Shown here: one piece after another, positions 10,951 through 20,869 of the stretch | Layout of the letters: each line of letters starts with the position of its first letter | Position numbering within the stretch: position 1 is the stretch's first letter | Assembly (NCBI GenBank): GCA_030267565.1 | Contig: BRXU01000027.1 | Coordinates: forward strand, 1,580,610 to 1,644,609 | Direction of reading: 5' to 3' | From: Pleodorina starrii | Lineage: Eukaryota; Chlorophyta; Chlorophyceae; Chlamydomonadales; Volvocaceae | DNA: 64,000 nucleotides | Made by a program: the position numbers and the translations under genes | The notes under the pieces: generated by a model | Database searches by the model: none | What the model was told of the DNA's origin: nothing | The model's input: only the letters and a program-made list of their open reading frames with translations

Positions 10951-11556
10951 TCAGTTCCCCTTGCCCCGGTTGTTCCCGCGTTTGCCCTTGGCCTTGCCGT
11001 CCCCGCTACCCCCCGCAGCAGCAGCAGCAGCAGCAGCAGCGTCATTCTCAGCCTTGCGGCGCAGCCAGGCCGGGTTGGTGCACTCAGAGACACCGTGGTC
11101 AGGCTCGCCGCAGGCCAGGCAGCGGTTGTGCTCCTTGCGCCAGAGGTAAATCGACATCCTGCAACCGAACTTGGTCCTCGAACCAGTCGGTGGCGGGGGC
11201 GGCGGCGTGGCGGCGGCAGCAGCGAGGGAAGCGCGCCGAGAAGCGGACTTCTTGCGGCGGACCTCCTGGAAGTCCGAAGACGGGCGAGCCGCGGCAGCAG
11301 TCGGCGTCCCAGCAGCGGAAGACGGCCCAGCAGCACCGTCGACGCGGCGACGCTTGGCGGCAGCGTCCTCCTCTTCGACCTCCTCGTCAGTGTCGGTGGA
11401 CATGGGCGCGACGCCAGCAGCAGCGTCAGCCCGGATTGCAGCAGCAGCAGCAGAGTGAACGCGAGCAGCAGCAGCGTTCTCGCGAACAGCAGCGTTGTTC
11501 ACGTGGGTCTCAGCAGCGACGTGGGCCCCAGCAGCAGCAGTTGCGGTGGCGGCCAT
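10951..11556 (-). CDS. TE1 short gag with zinc knuckle
   Basis: 201 residues, Ala-rich for about 130 residues, then a basic stretch and a CCHC zinc knuckle, CLACGEPDHGVSEC (C-x2-C-x4-H-x4-C), near residues 140-155, which binds the element RNA in gag proteins. It ends with a basic Gly/Lys/Arg tail. The usual Retrotrans_gag capsid domain is not visible, which is odd for a chromovirus of this age. It is in the same frame as pol: the TGA at 10951-10953 is followed by 31 open codons leading into the pol start at 10857, with CGG immediately after the stop. This layout suggests gag-pol expression by stop readthrough. Confidence 0.7.
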   Translation of the reverse strand: MAATATAAAGAHVAAETHVNNAAVRENAAAARVHSAAAAAIRADAAAGVAPMSTDTDEEVEEEDAAAKRRRVDGAAGPSSAAGTPTAAAARPSSDFQEVRRKKSASRRASLAAAAATPPPPPPTGSRTKFGCRMSIYLWRKEHNRCLACGEPDHGVSECTNPAWLRRKAENDAAAAAAAAAGGSGDGKAKGKRGNNRGKGN

Positions 11557-11735
11557 GATGCGACCTCGTCAGAGACGAAGTCCAGCAGGGTCTCTGGGTC
11601 GAGTGGTGCAGTCTGGACCTCCTGGTCGACAGTGGTCTTAGACGGCCCAGCGACAGTGGGTTGCTCTTCAGCAGCCGCCCGCAGAAGGTCAACGACCATA
11701 GCGTCGTCTACGGAACCGAAGACTAGTTCGCTCAT
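11499..11735 (-). CDS. TE1 ORF1, probable gag N-terminal segment
   Basis: A 78-codon frame starting MSELVFGSVDDAMV, acidic, with no domain I recognise. It is the first ATG frame after the primer-binding site. It overlaps the next frame by 58 bp and is in a different phase; a -1 shift would be needed to pass from one to the other. I see no standard slippery heptamer in the overlap, so it may be a separate small product or a gag start broken by an indel. Confidence 0.5.
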   Translation of the reverse strand: MSELVFGSVDDAMVVDLLRAAAEEQPTVAGPSKTTVDQEVQTAPLDPETLLDFVSDEVASWPPPQLLLLGPTSLLRPT

Positions 11736-11780
11736 TGTCGCGATGTTGTCAAGATGTGAACAGCGGCAAGGGCCAGTGCC

Positions 11781-11796
11781 CGTCTCGATACCAACT
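11781..11796 (-). other. TE1 primer-binding site
   Basis: Minus-strand AGTTGGTATCGAGACG follows the 5' LTR. TGGTATC resembles the initiator-Met primer site TGGTATCAGAGC used by many Ty3 and copia elements, but the match is partial and the priming tRNA is not verified. Confidence 0.65.
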
Positions 11797-12177
11797 TGTT
11801 GTAAGCTTTAGAAATGTCCAACTGCATGGGGGCAGTCAGAACTGCCGATTAGAGAAATGCAGAGTGCTTAAGAGCACGAGGTGAGCGGTTGTAGCGTACG
11901 GCGGTCACAGCGACCCGAACCGCAGCCAGTATCTCCAGAGTAACTCCAATCGGGACAGACAGAACAGCTGCCAAGGACCAGTTGTCCTCAACTGTACACA
12001 GCAGATACAGTTCCCGTCTGTAACACAGCGTTACAGACCCAGCAGATAACCGATTACGAACCCAGTCAGACGGGACGTATTCAGTTGACAGTTAGTGACA
12101 GAGAGGTAACAGACAGATGTATAGGAATTCAGCAGAATATTCCTAAGTCCAGAACACGCCAGATGCGTGATACAACA
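11797..12177 (-). repeat. TE1 5' LTR
   Basis: 381 bp, one visible transition relative to 6402-6782. Would carry the promoter for the minus-strand element; I see no clear TATA box. Confidence 0.95.
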
Positions 12178-12182
12178 CTTCG
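12178..12182. repeat. TE1 target-site duplication, right
   Basis: CTTCG, matching 6397-6401. Confidence 0.9.
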
Positions 12183-12535
12183 CCCCCCCAGACCCCCCCC
12201 GTTACCGGTAAGTTACAAGCTCCACAAAATAAAGTCCGTCAGACAACACTGGTTGGCTTTGCGTCCATCACCACAGCAAGCGCCACCCAAGAGCCAGGCC
12301 ATCTGCCGGTGTCATGGTCCACGCTGTTACCAACCCCACGGCCCGGCACCGGCAAGAACAACCTTTGTTCGCTGGTTGCAAGCTGTCCATTAACCCACGC
12401 AGTTTCAAGCTGTCCATTAATGCACGCGTGTGCAGCTGTGCAACCCCTCGAACACCGGCAAAAGAAACGAACGCGCACGCAAAGATACGGTAGCAGGTCG
12501 ATCGGCCAGCACCATACCGCCCAACTACCAGCCCA
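12183..12535 (-). other. 3' UTR and poly(A) signal of the ankyrin-transposase gene
   Basis: Follows the TGA at 12536-12538 of the minus-strand gene. A TGTAA polyadenylation signal, as used in Chlamydomonas, lies at 12213-12217 (TTACA on the plus strand), just before the TE1 target site. A 15-bp motif CAAGCTGTCCATTAA occurs twice on the plus strand (about 12379-12393 and 12405-12419). Confidence 0.55.
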
Positions 12536-13020
12536 TCATGTACCGGCCCCGGTCGCTGGCATGGCCTCCCGCCACTTCTTCAGGGCCTCGGCGAATGGGA
12601 ACGAGCGCAGGTCGAACAGGTCCTGCGTGAACATGCGCACGCACAGCCCCAGGTGCTCGTGCAGCAGGCAGTTGCGGGTGGGGTCCTGCACGTAGGCCAT
12701 GGCCGCGCACCGCCGCTCATCCTCAACCGAACCAGGCACCATCACGAACACCAGCTGCGCCAAAGCCGCGAACTCGCTGACGCTGCTCTCCATGGCACCC
12801 GAGCTGCTGATGATACGCCACAGACGCGCCGTGGGCGTGTCGCCCAGAAGCTTGCGGTGAGCGAGCTTGGCCGCCGGAGTGTTCGGGTCCATCACCGCTG
12901 CTGCCAGCTGCCGCTTCCGCTCCGTCTCCTCCCGCACCAGCTCGATGCGCTGCTGCTTGGCGAGATCGCTCATGACCTGGATGAAGCTGGGCGCCTGCAC
13001 GTCCAGTAGCTTGCCGTCCA
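12536..13020 (-). pseudogene. Ankyrin-transposase fusion gene, last exon, 3' half (hAT dimerisation region)
   Basis: 161 codons plus two bases, ending in TGA at 12536-12538. The part MESSVSEFAALAQLVFVM through FPFAEALKKW looks like the C-terminal dimerisation region of hAT transposases (hydrophobic helix, an S-x-E-D-E-R-R segment, then RN-x-L). It is cut off from its 5' half (21273-21994) by TE2. The two halves are in register: with one GCAGC copy removed the frame runs directly from one to the other. As it stands the exon cannot be read in one piece unless TE2 is spliced out, so I mark it as disrupted. Confidence 0.7.
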
Positions 13021-13025
13021 GCAGC
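13021..13025. repeat. TE2 target-site duplication, left
   Basis: GCAGC, matched by GCAGC at 21273-21277. Confidence 0.9.
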
Positions 13026-13428
13026 TGTAATGAATGAGATTCTATCTTAGTCTGCCGAGTGGCAGACCTGTGCGGAAGCGTGGACCTTTATACCTTAAGC
13101 GAGTGTAACGTAAACGTGAGTATGGGCCTAGCCAGGTATTGAACCTGGACCGCAGTGTGTAAGCAATGGCACCATGCCCTAGCCCGACGAGCTTTTCTAC
13201 TTCACGGCCCTCGCCAAGCCGCGTGCCGTATCGTGATACGACAGATCAAGTATCTTCTGTGTTCTCTCTGAGAACTCCTCCAACTAGTGACACACCACAC
13301 TAGTCTTTGGACTATATTAATATTTATTATTAATATGTCTGATTCTGTTACTTTGAAGGTTCACGTTGTTACGTGACCAACGGGTCGGACCCGCGCGTCG
13401 CGCTAAGTCCGGAATCCCCCGTCTTACA
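13026..13428 (-). repeat. TE2 3' LTR
   Basis: 403 bp, TGTAAGAC ... CATTACA on the minus strand. Contains a TATAAAGG box (13085-13092) and a tRNA-like fold (13124-13185). Confidence 0.95.
13124..13185 (-). other. tRNA-like sequence in the TE2 3' LTR
   Basis: On the minus strand 62 nt fold as a small cloverleaf: acceptor stem GGGCTAG/CTAGGCC (6 of 7 pairs), a 4-bp arm GGCA/TGCC with a 3-nt loop, a 5-bp arm ATTGC/GCGGT (two G-T pairs) with a 9-nt loop, and a canonical T-arm CCAGG TTCAATA CCTGG. It is too short for a normal tRNA and lacks a proper D-arm and variable loop. The same sequence is in the other LTR at 20968-21029. Confidence 0.5.
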
Positions 13429-13443
13429 TTCCCCCCCCTCTGA
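13429..13443 (-). other. TE2 polypurine tract
   Basis: Minus-strand TCAGAGGGGGGGGAA directly before the 3' LTR. Confidence 0.85.
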
Positions 13444-13475
13444 AGCGAGCGTCCCGAGAGCTCCGTAGTACGGAT

Positions 13476-15858
13476 TTATCTTCTCTTCAGCCGTTTGGAC
13501 CGTCGAAGCGGTTGGTTCGGCTGTTCTTGTTCGGGAATGTGCCGCTTTTGGGTTTGGGGTTGGAGCTGGGCAGGTGCATTCCTGCAGCTTCTGTACTCGT
13601 CCAAGAGGGTCGCATGGCGCGTTCCCTTGCGCTGCGCCTCTGGGAGTTTTGCTTCATATGCCTCCAGCTCGTGTTCCACGGGTGCGGACTCGCGAAGATT
13701 CGCTTCAGGCTCCCAGCTGTTATCCGTAGCTGGAAAGCCGTGCCATTTGACAAAGTATTCCCTCCGGTGCTTGCCGCGACCGATAGGAACATCTTTGTGA
13801 TCCACAATGGCTTCAACCGCCCAATAGTCTTCGCCGCCTAGATTGAAGGCTGGTGGTGGGGGTGTTCTGCCGTCCGACTTGTAGTGTCGCAAAAGCGAAA
13901 CGTGAAACACTGGGTGTACGCGCATCTCAGGAGGCAAGTCTAGCTTCGCTGCTACCGGGGTAACCATTTTCAGAATGCGAAACGGCCCGATGTAGCGCGG
14001 CATGAGTTTGCGCGTTCCAGGGGTTTTGAACGTAATGTTCTTGGTGTGGAGCAACACTTCTTGACCTTCAGAAAACGCGACCACCTTCCGGCGGCGGTCA
14101 GCGAACGTCTTCTGTCGTTCCTGCGCAGCTTGCAGGCACGCCTTTGCCTTCGCCAGTCGTTCGCGTAAGTTGGACTCAAAAGAAGCGGCAGCTGGCACTT
14201 TGGTAGGCAGTTGGAGATCAGCCGGGGTGCGTGGCTGTCGTCCCCCATTCAGCATGAACGGAGTTGTGCCTATCGATACCTGCTTGGAGCTGTTTATGGC
14301 AAACTCAATAAGCGGTAGATGTTTGTCCCAGTCGTCTTGTAACGGGGAAATGTAGTGCCGTAGTGTCTCCTCAAGGAGACGGTTCATCCGTTCCGTCTGG
14401 CCATCGGTTTGTGGATGAAACGCCGTGCTCATGTAAAGTTGAGTGCCAAGTAGGCGTGTTACTTCTGTCCAAAACTTGCTCGTGAACCGTGGATCGCGGT
14501 CCGAGACAATGTTTTTGGGTAAACCGTGTTGCTTGAAGACAGTTGACACGAACAGGTGCGCCAAGTCTTCTGCTGTGACGGATGTGTGTGTGGCAGCAAA
14601 GTGGGTCATCTTGCTGAGCCGGTCCACAAACACTACAATCGCGTCGTGCCCATCTTGCGTGGTTGGCAGCTGTGTAATCAGATCCATTGATACGCTTTCC
14701 CACACTCCCTGCGGGATCGGGAGAGGTTGCAGTAGACCCCCCGGCTTCTGATTAAGGGGTTTGTTGCGCTGGCACTTTGGGCACGAAGCAACGTACTGTT
14801 GCACGTCTGTGTGGAGGCCAGGCCACCAGAACCGTTTTGCGATCGCGTCTTGTGTGCGGTGTGCACCGGGATGCCCACTGAACGGAGTGTCATGGTACTC
14901 CCTCAGGATTTGCGTGCGCAGCTGTGGGACGTTGGGTACGACTATCTGGTTACCATGGTACCAGAACCCGTCCTTTCGTTTTAACTGCAACCGTGCCGCC
15001 TTCGGTGTCTTAAACCAGGGATCTCCAGCATATCCCTCATGAATGAGTCTGCCAATGTCGCTACCCGTAAGCGCAGTGGCAAGCACCGATAGCACTGCCT
15101 CATGTACCCTGCTTAGTGGGTCTGCCACGTTTGTTCGACCCGGACGGTACTCCCACTTCATGCCACTGAAGCGCTGTAAGTACTCCATCCACCTTGCTTG
15201 TCTCCGCGACAGCAAGCCAGCTCCGCGCTGCTCATGCAGATACACCAGGGGGTTGTGATCGGTCAACAGAAGAAGTTCACTTCCCTCTAGGTAACAGCGC
15301 CACTCTTGGAGTGCGTGAATTACTCCAAGGCATTCCTGATCCGTGGTCGTGTAGTTGTATTCTGCACTAGTAAATTTCTTACAAGTGTAGGCTACGGGGT
15401 GGCCGTTCTGCATAAGTACGGCGCCCGTTCCGTTAACCGACGCGTCGGACCAGACCTCGAAAGGTTTGTCGAGCTGTGGTAGGGCGAGGACAGGTGCGTT
15501 GCTCAAGGCGAATTTAATGCCATCAAATGCAGCGTGGCATTTGGGCGACCAGATGAAGGGCACTTTCACACTGGTTAAAGCTGTCAAGGGCGATGCCAGC
15601 CCCGAATACCCCTGTATGAAGCGTCTGAAGTAATTGGCAAGGCCTAAAAATTCGCGTAATTTGCGAACATCTTTGGGAACAGGCCAATTCTGTACTGTTG
15701 CGATTTTAGAATCGTCGACTTTCAGACCTTCGCGGCTCACAATGTGGCCGTGGAATTTCAACTGTGGCTTGTTGAATTCACATTTGGACAGCTTTGCCTT
15801 GAACTGGTGCTCTCTGAGCAGTTGAAGCACGGTACGAAGGTGCTGTACATGCTCTTCC
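13476..15858 (-). pseudogene. pol: TE2 pol, 3' part: RT thumb, RNase H, integrase, chromodomain
   Basis: Open frame of about 790 codons ending in TAA at 13476. It begins in the RT thumb (HGHIVSREGLKVDDSKI), continues through RNase H (EVWSDASVNGTGAVL), the integrase zinc finger (REYHDTPFSGHPG ... CPKCQRNK) and D,D-E core (MDLITQLP, VSDRDPRF, QTERMNRL), and ends with a chromodomain (EYFVKWHGFPATDNSWEP) and a basic tail. It has been separated from the RT palm by the 286-bp insertion, which changes phase. The protein family is clear; the reading frame is no longer continuous. Confidence 0.9.
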
Positions 15859-16144
15859 CTGTGGAGACCCCCGGCTACCGCTGGGTGTGAGATTATGGCT
15901 AGCTGCTATGAGTGGAGTTGGTGGCCGAGTTGATTGGCCAGGATTCACACGTATGAGTGGTGGCGATCGCTGAACCCTCTGTCTCGGTGGTAGATTGGGT
16001 GAATGGATGAGGTCCGCCCTAGAAGGCAGAGCTATCCCAGTTGTCCAATGAGGATCGTCTGGAAGGTTCTGTGGTGCGGATGGTGCCCAGAGGAGAATGG
16101 GGCCATACCGTACAACTGTAACAATCTCTCTCTCTCTCTCTTCC
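15859..16144 (+). mobile_element. 286-bp retroposon-like insertion in TE2 reverse transcriptase
   Basis: The 7-bp duplication CTCTTCC occurs at 15852-15858 and 16138-16144, and removing one copy with the intervening DNA restores the RT frame just after YLDDILVFSKTPEE. The inserted DNA ends in a (CT)n run next to the right duplication and has TGTAA about 12 bp before it, which looks like a transcript-derived 3' end on the plus strand. It may be a SINE or a truncated non-LTR element; no coding sequence or clear pol III boxes are visible. Confidence 0.65.
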
Positions 16145-16919
16145 GGTGTTTTGCTGAACACCAGGATGTCGTCTAAGTATACCAGCACGAATTTGCCGAT
16201 ATGCTTAGCAAATATGCCATTCATCACTGACTGAAATGTTGCAGGCGCGTTGGTCAGTCCAAAGCAAAGCACCCTGAATTGGTACTGACCCATTCCCGGA
16301 GCGATAAAGCCAGTCTTCTCGACGTCTTTATCAGTAATTCGGATCTGATAATAGCCTTGCTGGAGGTCAAGCGAGGAAAACACTCGCGCACCTTGTAGCG
16401 TATCGAAAATTTCAGTGATGTTAGGCATGGGATACCGCCGTTTCACCGTGAGCTTATTTAACGCCCGGAAGTCAAGGCACAAACGGAGCTCGCCGTTTGG
16501 TTTCTGGACGAAAAGGATTGGCGCTCCAAAGGGAGAATTGGAGGGCTCAATGAAACCTTTCGCCAGAAGATCTGTGACCTGTTTTCGTACCTCTTGCATT
16601 TCATTTGGTGAAAGCCTGTACATACGCTTGGCTGGCGGTTCCGCGTTCGGCACGAGAGGAATTGTGTGACCAATACCGCGGTCTGGCGGCAGTCCTTGGA
16701 GCTCTTCAAAAACGTCCTTGTATTCATCAATTAGCGCCTGTATATCCTGGTCCGGTGCCAGGTCGTCGGGAGCACTGCCCGGTGTGCTCTGGACTGCTGC
16801 GGCGAGCGTAGCATCGCCGTTGGACGTCGGCTCCTTGCGCACTATCATGAGATAACTGCGCGCTCCTTGTGCAATACTCTTGGCTGCTTGTTTTGCCGAG
16901 AGTATGTTGGTAGCTGATG
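16145..16919 (-). pseudogene. pol: TE2 pol, 5' part: linker and RT fingers/palm, protease missing
   Basis: Starts abruptly (about SATNILSAKQAAKSIAQG) in what is normally the protease-to-RT linker, then carries RT motifs YRLSPNEMQEVRKQ, LCLDFRALNKLTVK, FSSLDLQQGYYQI, CFGLTNAPATFQSVM and the catalytic VYLDDILVFSK. No DSG or DTG protease motif is found upstream; that region is replaced by the inverted gag copy starting at 16920. It ends at the 286-bp insertion. Confidence 0.85.
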
Positions 16920-18551
16920 ACAGTGGTATCCTCGTATCCAGGTTACCTTTGCGATGTCTTCTCACTCCAAGGAGACGGGCGAGCTCGCGGCCGCGCCGCG
17001 CGCCGCCGCCGATGAGTCGGCTGAGGTCGCCGACCTCAACCCCGCTCCGGTGAGGCCCATCAAAAAGAAGAAGGGCAAAAAGCAGATCAAAAAGCAAACC
17101 ATTGGTTCGCTTTACGCTAAGACCCGAGCGAGGGTCAAGTCCAGTCGCGTGATCGCCGACGATCACAAGCATAGTCCCGCTAGGCGGGCCAAAGCCGTTC
17201 CTAAGAAACATATTCGCTTCTCTGATGATGGCAATATTCTTTCGGACGACCCACAGGAGGCCTCCGAGTTGGCCAACGCTGTTAAGGAGCTCGGCCTGGC
17301 CGATAACCAGGCCGCTGAGGGTCAGGAGACCCACACCGTCGCGGAGCTCATGGCGATGGTGAAGAAGCTCCTCGTGCAGCAGGACAACAATGCCAGGGAG
17401 ATCAAGAAGCTGAAGGAGAAGCGGCGCAAGGACGCCGAAGCCCGCCAGCACTGCAAGCGCAAGGCGGACAAGTCGGCTCCAACTACCTCGGCATCAGCCT
17501 CGTCCATCGTGTCGGACTCCGCTGAGACCGCCAGCAGCTCGTCCTCGTCGCAGGACGGCAAGGCCAAGCGCTCCCAGAAGGAGCGGCGCAAGGCTTCGAA
17601 GCTGGCCAAGCGGGCGCAGCGGCAGGCGGAGCGCGAGTTCGACGCGCTGCTGAAGGACCAGCAGGCATGGAACGCGGGGCCGGGCCAGGAGGAGGCTCGT
17701 CGCCGGGCGGCGAGCCCAGCTCGCCGCCAGGGTGGGGGCGACCACGGGGAGCAGCTTCCCGACGGACAGCAGCCGGCCGGCAACAACATGCAGCAGCCGC
17801 CCCAGAACGCAGCGCCCAGTAACGGCGCCGCGGCTCAGGCGGGCGGTGCGCAGCAGCAGGCGGCTGCGGGCTCCCCCGGGGAGGGCTCCGCGCCCGAGCA
17901 GCCGCGGTACCCCACCACCCGCGGCCTGTACGCCGCCCAGATCAGGGAGATCCGTCCCCTCGCCGTCCGCGACATTTGGCGGATGGCCGACCTGCTGTAC
18001 GACACGACGTTCAGCGACGCGTTCAGGTTGATCTGGGAATCGGTGGTGGAGGGACTCTGGCAGTCCGGCATCCACGGCAAGCCGGACGACGAGTTCGTTA
18101 CCTGGGCACGCAAGGAGACGTTCCGGGCCCTGGACAACCGGAAGCAGGCGCACCAGAGCGCCCAGAGCGGCCCAGGGCCCAGCAACGGCACTCCGTGGCC
18201 GGCCGTCTCTTACCTGCAGGCGGCCGCGGCGGCGAACCCGGACATGCCGCCGGCGGTGTTCTTCGAGCCCAGGTTGCAGCAGCAGCCACTGGAGCAGCAG
18301 CCGGCCGCGGGCCACGCCGCAGCTCCGGCGGCGCAGCTGCCGTTGCCGCCCAACTACGCCCAGGTGGCGGGGCGCGCCCAGGCTTCCGGCAACATGAACG
18401 GCACCCACAGTGAGGTGGGCTCGGGTCGAAAATTGCCTGTCCCTGTTAAGTTCCACGGGAAAACCGACACGCACATTTCGTGCACACAGACATGGTTTGA
18501 TTCCCTTGTTCAATACATGGAAACTAGCGGGCTGGCACCGACTCAGCACTT
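16920..18551 (+). pseudogene. Inverted copy of the TE2 PBS and 5' gag
   Basis: 1632 bp that are the reverse complement of 19241-20872, running from three bases inside the LTR edge, through the PBS, to gag codon about 533. The gag start ATG is at 16954. After 18551 the frame continues by chance to 18819 through antisense gag sequence. The two arms differ at roughly 1% of positions; the twelve amino-acid differences I compared all imply transitions. Confidence 0.9.
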
Positions 18552-20838
18552 GCCGACCCTGGCCTCGGCCTCCCCGGCCACCACCGCGCCTGCCCCCGTT
18601 GCCGAACTGGCCGCCGCCGCGGCCTCCCTTCCGCTCGTTGTGGTTAAACCGCGGCGGCTTGCCCGCGATTTGAAGAACGCGGTCGCACTCGCCGCTCGCC
18701 TTATGGGCCTTGATGTCATCTCTCAAGAGCCCACAGTCGCGGCAGTTAATTGGCGGCCGCTTTTGCTGGCGGTCCTGTTTTTTGGACAGTTTGTTACGGG
18801 GGGTGGAAACAAAATTTAAGTTCGCGGATTTCAAGTTAGCAACTCGCATCCGGATTTCCTGTCCCAGGGCGAACTCAATTAAGTCATCCAGGCGTTTCCA
18901 GTCGCGACCGGCTGCGTCGGTAGCGCACCATTTGCGCATCGACGGAGGAAGGCCGTGCACGTACCAAGTGACCATTTCTACTTGCGTCATACTACGCGCA
19001 TCTCGAATAATATCGCGGAAACGCTGCGTGTACTCTTGCACGCGTTCGCTAGATTTCATGTTATGCTCCCCGGCAAACAAACGGTCGTGCACTTCTTGCT
19101 CGGTATGATGGCGCACATCCCCATATTGCAAAAGGAATGCAGCTCGCAATGCAGGCAAAGTGAGGACCTCATTTTTGTCGGTGTACGACTTTAGTAATGC
19201 CTGGCCCCACTCCTGCGCTTTTCCCGTCAACCAGAAAACGAAGTGCTGAGTCGGTGCCAGCCCGCTAGTTTCCATGTATTGAACAAGGGAATCAAACCAT
19301 GTCTGTGTGCACGAAATGTGCGTATCGGTTTTCCCGTGGAACTTAACAGGGACAGGCAATTTTTGACCCGAGCCCACCTCACTGTGGGTGCCGTTCATGT
19401 TGCCGGAAGCCTGGGCGTGCCCCGCCACCTGGGCGTAGTTGGGCGGCAACGGCAGCTGCGCCGCCGGAGCTGCGGCGTGGCCCGCGGCCGGCTGCTGCTC
19501 CAGTGGCTGCTGCTGCAACCTGGGCTCGAAGAACACCGCCGGCGGCATGTCCGGGTTCGCCGCCGTGGCCGCCTGCAGGTAAGAGACGGCCGGCCGCGGA
19601 GCGCCGTTGCTGGGCCCTGGGCCGCTCTGGGCGCTCTGGTGCGCCTGCTTCCGGTTGTCCAGGGCCCGGAACGTCTCCTTGCGTGCCCAGGTAACGAACT
19701 CGTCGTCCGGCTTGCCGTGGATGCCGGACTGCCGGAGTCCCTCCACCACCGATTCCCAGATCAACCTGAACGCGTCGCTGAACGTCGTGTCGTACAGCAG
19801 GTCGGCCATCCGCCAAATGTCGCAGACGGCGAGGGGACGGATCTCCCTGATCTGGGCGGCGTACAGGCCGCGGGTGGTGGGGTACCGCGGCTGCTCGGGC
19901 GCGGAGCCCTCCCCGGGGGAGCCCGCAGCCGCCTGCTGCTGCACACCGCCCGCCTGAGCCGCGGCGCCGTTACTGGGCGCTGCGTTCTGGGGCGGCTGCT
20001 GCACGTTGTTGCCGGCCGGCTGCTGTCCGTCGGGAAGCTGCTCCCCGTGGTCGCCCCCGCCCTGGCGGCGAGCTGGGTTCGCCGCCCGGCGACGAGCCTC
20101 CTCCTGGCCCGGCCCCGCGTTCCATGCCTGCTGGTCCTTCAGCAGCGCGTCGAACTCACGCTCCGCCTGCCGCTGCGCCCGCTTGGCCAGCTTCGAAGCC
20201 TTGCGCCGCTCCTTCTGGGAGCGCTTGGCCTTGCCGTCCTGCGACGAGGACGAGCTGCTGGCGGTCTCAGCGGAGTCCGACACGATGGACGAGGCTGATG
20301 CCGAGGTAGTTGGAGCCGACTTGTCCACCTTGCGCTTGCAGCGCTGGCGGGCTTCGGCGTCCTTGCGCCGCTTCTCCTTCAGCTTCTTGATCTCCCTGGC
20401 ATTGTTGTCCTGCTGCACGAGGAGCTTCTTCACCATCGCCATGAGCTCAGCGACGGTGTGGGTCTCCTGACCCTCAGCGGCCTGGTTATCGGCCAGGCCG
20501 AGCTCCTTCACAGCGTTGGCCAACTCGGAGGCCTCCTGTGGGTCGTCCGAAAGAATATTGCCATCATCAGAGAAGCGAATATGTTTCTTAGGAACGGCTT
20601 TGGCCCGCCTAGCGGGACTATGCTTGTGATCGTCGGCGATCACGCGACTGGACTTGACCCTCGCTCGGGTCTTAGCGTAAAGCGAACCAATGGTTTGCTT
20701 TTTGATCTGCTTTTTGCCCTTCTTCTTTTTGATGGGCCTCACCGGAGCGGGGTTGAGGTCGGCGACCTCAGCCGACTCATCGGCGGCGGCGCGCGGCGCG
20801 GCCGCGAGCTCGCCCGTCTCCTTGGAGTGAGAAGACAT
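18552..20838 (-). CDS. gag: TE2 gag polyprotein
   Basis: About 762 codons from ATG at 20838. Residues 1-300 are a charged, disordered region with Lys-rich (PIKKKKGKKQIKKQ) and coiled-coil stretches. The Retrotrans_gag capsid domain is at roughly residues 510-690 (TWFDSLVQYMETSG, FVFWLTGKAQEWGQAL, VQEYTQRFRDII). Then come a CCHC-like knuckle with unusual spacing (CRDCGLLRDDIKAHKASGEC) and a Gly/Arg RNA-binding tail. The frame runs on without a stop past 18552 to 17494, but that extension is antisense to the inverted copy and has no meaning. The natural junction to protease and pol has been lost here. Confidence 0.85.
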
Positions 20839-20850
20839 CGCAAAGGTAAC

Positions 20851-20869
20851 CTGGATACGAGGATACCAC
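20851..20869 (-). other. TE2 primer-binding site
   Basis: Minus-strand GTGGTATCCTCGTATCCAG begins right after the 5' LTR; TGG pairs with a tRNA CCA end. The primer tRNA is not identified. The same sequence is repeated in inverted orientation at 16923-16941. Confidence 0.65.

Larger units (their letters stand above)
6402..12177 (-). mobile_element. TE1: complete Ty3/gypsy chromovirus LTR retrotransposon
   Basis: A 5776-bp element in minus orientation with 381-bp LTRs (6402-6782 and 11797-12177) that start TGTTGTA and end TACAACA. A 5-bp target duplication CTTCG lies at 6397-6401 and 12178-12182. Order in the transcript: 5' LTR, primer-binding site, short gag, pol with protease, reverse transcriptase, RNase H, integrase and chromodomain, polypurine tract, 3' LTR. 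I saw one LTR difference (CGGAACAG against CGGGACAG), and pol is uninterrupted, so the insertion is recent and possibly still competent. It lies just beyond the poly(A) region of the neighbouring ankyrin-transposase gene. Confidence 0.95.

Noticed and set aside
11499..11556. Programmed -1 frameshift between the two TE1 gag frames
   Set aside because: The overlap has GGGGCCC but not in a standard X-XXY-YYZ slippery phase, so I do not claim frameshifting.
13124..13185. A genuine tRNA gene
   Set aside because: Only 62 nt, no proper D-arm, a 9-nt anticodon-side loop, and present identically in both LTRs of TE2; kept only as a tRNA-like element.
17494..18551. C-terminal 350 residues of the 1114-codon minus-strand frame as part of gag
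   Set aside because: This part is antisense to the inverted gag copy; sense gag ends at the inversion junction at 18551/18552.
16954..18819. A separate plus-strand gene of 621 codons
   Set aside because: It is the inverted copy of TE2 gag, and its last 90 codons are antisense gag sequence.
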